DNA of 18,218 nucleotides from the NCBI GenBank assembly GCA_002323995.1, contig DCQY01000092.1, positions 1-18,218 of the forward strand, given 5' to 3'. A model generated the notes under the pieces. It saw only the letters and a list, made by a program, of their open reading frames with translations, was not told where the DNA came from and did no database searches. Positions 16,295 through 18,218 of this stretch are shown here, piece by piece (the first letter of the stretch is position 1; each line of letters opens with the position of its first letter). The translations under genes and the position numbers were made by a program. This DNA comes from Akkermansiaceae bacterium UBA1506 (GTDB lineage: Bacteria > Verrucomicrobiota > Verrucomicrobiia > Verrucomicrobiales > DEV007).

Positions 16295-16309
16295 GCCAGC
16301 CTCTCAAAG

Positions 16310-16386
16310 GTGCCCTTAGCTCAGCTGGATAGAGCACCGGATTTCTAATCCGGCGGTCGCTGGTTCGAATCCAGCAGGGCATGCCA
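16310..16386 (+). tRNA. trnR: tRNA-Arg (anticodon UCU)
   Basis: Complete cloverleaf of 77 bases: acceptor GTGCCCT with AGGGCAT (first pair G-U), D-arm GCTCAGCTGGATAGAGC, anticodon stem CCGGA/TCCGG with loop TTTCTAA (anticodon TCT at 16344-16346), T-arm GCTGGTTCGAATCCAGC, discriminator G and encoded CCA. It marks the boundary between conserved genes upstream and small orphan or broken genes downstream, a common position for inserted DNA. No second copy of the tRNA 3' end was found in the window. Confidence 0.97.
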
Positions 16387-16498
16387 TTGATATTCAACGA
16401 GTTATGGATAATCAGTATCAAGCCGATAAGACCTAGGTAACAAATAAGTTACAGATTCAAATTGCATTTGCCCCTTTTTAAGTGCTAAGAATCACTCC

Positions 16499-16769
16499 AT
16501 GGCGGGTAGCAAAGCCACTGGGAAGACTGAGATTCCGAAACAGGAAACACGCCCACAGGGAGTAGGATACCGGAAAGGAAACAAAGTAATTGTAACCCGG
16601 TGGAAAGGTCGCGGTCATTACTGCTGTTAGAAAGATCCTTGGTCTCGGCTCCGACGCCGCTGCGAAGATCGTCGAAAATGCTCCTGTGATGATCAAAGAG
16701 GGCGCTTCTAAAGAGCTAGCCGAACAGATCAAGGGCAAGCTCGAAGATGCCGGCGCAACCATTTTCTAA
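16499..16769 (+). pseudogene. Frame-broken gene with ribosomal L7/L12 C-terminal-like domain
   Basis: Codons 16596-16769 read without interruption KVAVITAVRKILGLG, then KIVENAPVMIKEGASKELAE and KLEDAGATIF before TAA. This is the C-terminal domain of ribosomal protein L7/L12, which binds elongation factors: compare the family's KVAVIK.VR..TGLGL, LVE.AP, KEGVSK..AE and LE.AGA. The frame has a TAA at 16593 and no normal start codon before the domain. A different frame offers ATG at 16499 running to TAG at 16630 (43 residues, basic, starting MAGSKATGKTEIPK), which would join the domain by a one-base shift near 16600-16608. The authentic rplL is normally next to rplJ and must be elsewhere. I read this as a broken copy or a small solo L7/L12-domain gene; a recoded gene or sequencing error are alternatives. 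The domain match is firm, the N-terminal part is not. Confidence 0.7.
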
Positions 16770-16798
16770 GGTGAAACAATAGCACAAAGTATTTAAAA

Positions 16799-16984
16799 AT
16801 GGGACTATTGATCTTCTTGTTTCTTGTTGGCGCCACCTTTCTAGCCCTTTTTTTTCCGGGTGGTAGAAAGTTTTTACGAGGTGGGTGCGGACTTATTATG
16901 ATAATATTGGGGGTAATCGGCGTCGGAGCTCTCGTATTGTGGTTAATTATATTCGGAGCAGCTCAAGCTCTGGGAGGACTTTAA
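16799..16984 (+). CDS. Small two-helix membrane protein
   Basis: A 61-residue ORF of unknown function. Two hydrophobic segments, about 2-19 (GLLIFLFLVGATFLALFF) and 32-58 (LIMIILGVIGVGALVLWLII), are separated by a short basic turn with GGRKFLRGGCG, so a hairpin in the inner membrane with the loop probably cytoplasmic. Composition is far from random, which supports a real gene, yet the upstream region shows no Shine-Dalgarno. It lies 29 bp after the L7/L12-like remnant. It could be a phage or toxin-type peptide, but nothing in the sequence says so. Confidence 0.5.
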   Translation: MGLLIFLFLVGATFLALFFPGGRKFLRGGCGLIMIILGVIGVGALVLWLIIFGAAQALGGL

Positions 16985-17014
16985 AGGGGCAGCTTTGGAT
17001 CACTGGGAAAACCT

Positions 17015-17050
17015 CTTAAATGGTGATCTTAAGTGGCCTTAAATGGTGAT
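17015..17050. repeat. 13-bp direct repeat CTTAAATGGTGAT
   Basis: Two perfect copies (17015-17027 and 17038-17050) are separated by ten bases that contain a shortened third version, CTTAAGTGGC. Spacing start to start is 23 bp. It could be iteron-like or a binding-site pair; no function is assigned. Confidence 0.6.
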
Positions 17051-17182
17051 GGTGTCAGAATTCGAGGGCATGCGCTTGGTTCGTCGATTCTGAGGCCCCT
17101 TCAGAGGCTTTGAAGGCATCCGGTATAATGGCGAAGAGGAAAAGGCCGGGACGCAAGAAAGGCAAGCAGCCGCACCCGTAAA
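17033..17182 (+). CDS. Doubtful 49-residue ORF with very basic C-terminus
   Basis: A GTG at 17033 opens 49 codons to TAA at 17180-17182. The last 17 residues can also start at ATG 17129 and read MAKRKRPGRKKGKQ followed by PHP, an extreme Lys/Arg cluster reminiscent of AT-hook or ribosomal-protein tails. There is no homology I recognise and no Shine-Dalgarno. It may be the remnant of a longer gene. Confidence 0.2.
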
Positions 17183-17278
17183 ATTCTAGAAGCAAAACAT
17201 GGGAATCTTGCAGGCATGGGACACCTTTGGGGGTGCGTTGAATGGTAACTATTGCTAACCCAAATTCCTATCGTTAAA

Positions 17279-17329
17279 TTCTCTTTTGTTAATCAACGAC
17301 TTGGCACTCGCTTATCGTTCAAAAGAGAA
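17279..17329. repeat. Long interrupted inverted repeat (hairpin)
   Basis: TTCTCTTTTG (17279-17288) pairs perfectly with CAAAAGAGAA (17320-17329). Nested inside, AACGA (17295-17299) pairs with TCGTT (17315-17319), leaving a 6-base bulge on one side and a 15-base loop. No T-run follows, so it does not look like a simple terminator. Possible roles are RNA structure, a recombination site remnant or a protein site. Confidence 0.5.
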
Positions 17330-17406
17330 AGGCGAGTTAAAATCGAGAAGCCAGAGCAATAACGAACTAAAAAAAGGCTTTTTCACCCAAGAAAGAATCC
17401 GTAGAT

Positions 17407-17895
17407 ATGACGAAGGACCACCGAACCTTTCTCCTGACATGGAATCCGAATGACGCAGAACCCGAGGACTTGGAGGTGGAGAGCCACATCACACGGAATC
17501 AGGGGTTGCGAGTGCCGTCGCCGTGGCCCACGGGTATCAATACAGATCTACCGGAGGGAAGTAGGGTGTTTCTTTTGAAACGAGGAAGTGGTCGCCGTGG
17601 AATTATAGCCAGCGGTTGGTGTACAGCAGTTTCTCAGGTCGATTCAGAAGCGGAGTTTGAATTTACTATGATTTTGGACTGGGAGGATGGACAGATTGTT
17701 CCTGAGCAAATCCTCAAAGAGAAAATTTTTGGAGTTGACTGGCATCCCGAGGAGGGTCGTATTGACCCCTTGTGGGCCCGTAAGTTGGAGGATCTTTGGG
17801 TGGATGAGCTGCACAGACATGGTCTGAGAGAAGCAGGAAAGGATTACATGGGATGGTTCCGCTCCAAACTCTACGCTTGGTATCGTCGGTCGTAA
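17407..17895 (+). CDS. Solo PUA/EVE-like domain protein (HNH-nuclease-associated type)
   Basis: A 162-residue protein beginning with TFLLTWNPND, then ITRNQGL near 28, LPEGSRVFLLKRGSGRRGIIASGW at 48-71, FTMILDWEDGQIVP near 85, and GVDWHPEEGRIDPLWARKLEDLW near 108-130. This is the pattern of the EVE/PUA-like N-terminal domain that often precedes an HNH endonuclease in predicted modification-dependent restriction proteins (FLLTWNP, GDRVFLLRQG, RGIIASG). Here the protein stops after the domain and no HNH motif follows, so it is a stand-alone version or has lost its nuclease. EVE-like domains bind modified bases, but ligand and role here are inference. Its stop overlaps a 34-codon ORF (TAATG). It shares no visible operon partner with known defence genes. 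Confidence 0.7.
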   Translation: MTKDHRTFLLTWNPNDAEPEDLEVESHITRNQGLRVPSPWPTGINTDLPEGSRVFLLKRGSGRRGIIASGWCTAVSQVDSEAEFEFTMILDWEDGQIVPEQILKEKIFGVDWHPEEGRIDPLWARKLEDLWVDELHRHGLREAGKDYMGWFRSKLYAWYRRS

Positions 17896-17999
17896 TGAGC
17901 ATCAACTTCCGCAACAAAACGGCGGCTAACGCCCTATTGTCTGAATCCCGGGCCAAGCAACAAAAGCGAAATACAAAGACAACCGCCGACGATTTTTAG
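17895..17999 (+). CDS. Possible 34-residue ORF coupled to the EVE-like gene
   Basis: The ATG shares one base with the TAA of the preceding gene (TAATG), the classic coupling arrangement. The peptide is hydrophilic and rich in Lys, Gln, Asn and Thr (starts MSINFRNKTAANALLSESR). No family recognised; it may be chance. Confidence 0.25.
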   Translation: MSINFRNKTAANALLSESRAKQQKRNTKTTADDF

Positions 18000-18218
18000 C
18001 CAATCTAAACCGCCCCTCACTGCCATTTTAATTCTGCGTCGTTTTTTGCTAGGGGCAGGTTGATTATGGCGGCGCACTTGATGCGCTGACTTTTTCGCTT
18101 TAAGCAAGCAGGAGACAGCATAACTCCCGCAACGCCGTCGGAGTTTGCACCCTCAATCCCGGTAAGATCTACCCACCGATAAGAACTTCTTGAATAGGTA
18201 TATCTCTACCAGTTAGTT
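18000..18218. other. End of window: no confident gene
   Basis: About 220 bp. The plus strand has no long frame. On the minus strand an open frame spans 18205-18017 (62 codons), with a possible ATG at 18121 giving 34 residues (starts MLSPACLKRKSQRIK); it is basic and not recognised. The DNA may belong to a feature lying mostly beyond the edge. Confidence 0.3.
18072..18095 (+). terminator. Candidate rho-independent terminator
   Basis: GCGCA-CTTGA-TGCGC forms a 5-bp G/C-rich stem with a 5-base loop (18072-18086), followed after four bases by TTTTT (18091-18095). It would close the transcript of the EVE-like gene. The stem is short. Confidence 0.4.

Larger units (their letters stand above)
16985..17406. 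other. Low-coding stretch with repeats before the EVE-like gene
   Basis: About 420 bp without a recognisable gene. It contains a 13-bp direct repeat, one short basic ORF (17033-17182), and a long inverted repeat (17279-17329). AAGGGGC (16984-16990) and GCCCCTT (17096-17102) form a distant inverted pair of doubtful meaning. No promoter with good -35/-10 elements was found for the gene at 17407. Confidence 0.45.

Noticed and set aside
16437..16452. GTAAC-N6-GTTAC dyad after tRNA-Arg as an attachment core
   Set aside because: Short, AT-rich and not repeated elsewhere in the window.
16478..16762. 94-residue minus-strand frame
   Set aside because: It is the reverse shadow of the L7/L12-like coding sequence and resembles no known protein.
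17917..18001. Integron attC-like site (GGCTAACGCC with TTTTTAGCC about 75 bp on)
   Set aside because: The core-site pairs are not in the right order or spacing, no matching GTTRRRY end is present, and no similar site follows the other small genes.
1..18218. CRISPR array, insertion sequence or prophage
   Set aside because: No regularly spaced repeats, transposase, integrase or phage structural gene is visible on either strand.

Overview
The window looks like a chromosomal segment of a Verrucomicrobia-type bacterium, most plausibly Opitutae/Puniceicoccales-like. That placement is an inference from the combination of protein types (a CdsA with an altered signature, a POT transporter carrying a pseudopilin-like insert, a very large ABCG-type fusion), from moderate GC content, and from starts that mostly lack a clear Shine-Dalgarno sequence. 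No 16S rRNA or other decisive marker is present.

Left part (1-4234, all minus strand): the 5' end of uvrC (nucleotide excision repair, cut by the window edge), a glycosyltransferase overlapping a GDP-mannose 3,5-epimerase (sugar-nucleotide and surface-glycan chemistry), then gpmI (glycolysis). Middle part (4416-9440, plus strand): a tight run cdsA-dxr-ROK kinase, joined by stop/start overlaps, followed 32 bp later by a POT-family transporter. It links phospholipid precursor synthesis, the MEP isoprenoid pathway, sugar phosphorylation and peptide uptake. Next come tRNA-Gln(UUG), an orphan UbiA-type prenyltransferase, a double-ACT GcvR-like protein, and a convergent YhaM-like HD exonuclease. 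A 3.7-kb ORF then encodes an unusual fusion of a TerB-like helical domain, a beta-rich sensor-like region, and an ABCG ATPase with permease. tRNA-Arg(UCU) follows.

Right part (16387-18218, downstream of tRNA-Arg): gene density and quality drop sharply. It holds a frame-broken gene with a recognisable ribosomal L7/L12 C-terminal domain, a 61-aa two-helix membrane protein, a tiny lysine/arginine-rich ORF, direct and inverted repeats, and a solo PUA/EVE-like protein of the kind usually fused to an HNH nuclease, with a 34-codon ORF coupled to its stop. This resembles a decayed accessory patch beside a tRNA, but no integrase, transposase, attachment repeat or CRISPR array is visible.

I do not see a clear new multi-gene system. 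The best leads are single-protein architectures (the POT-pseudopilin insertion and the TerB/beta/ABCG fusion), the broken L7/L12-like gene, and several promoter-scale structures: a duplicated -10 in front of gpmI, a leader ORF coupled to cdsA, and a perfect 12-bp palindrome upstream of the ABC gene.
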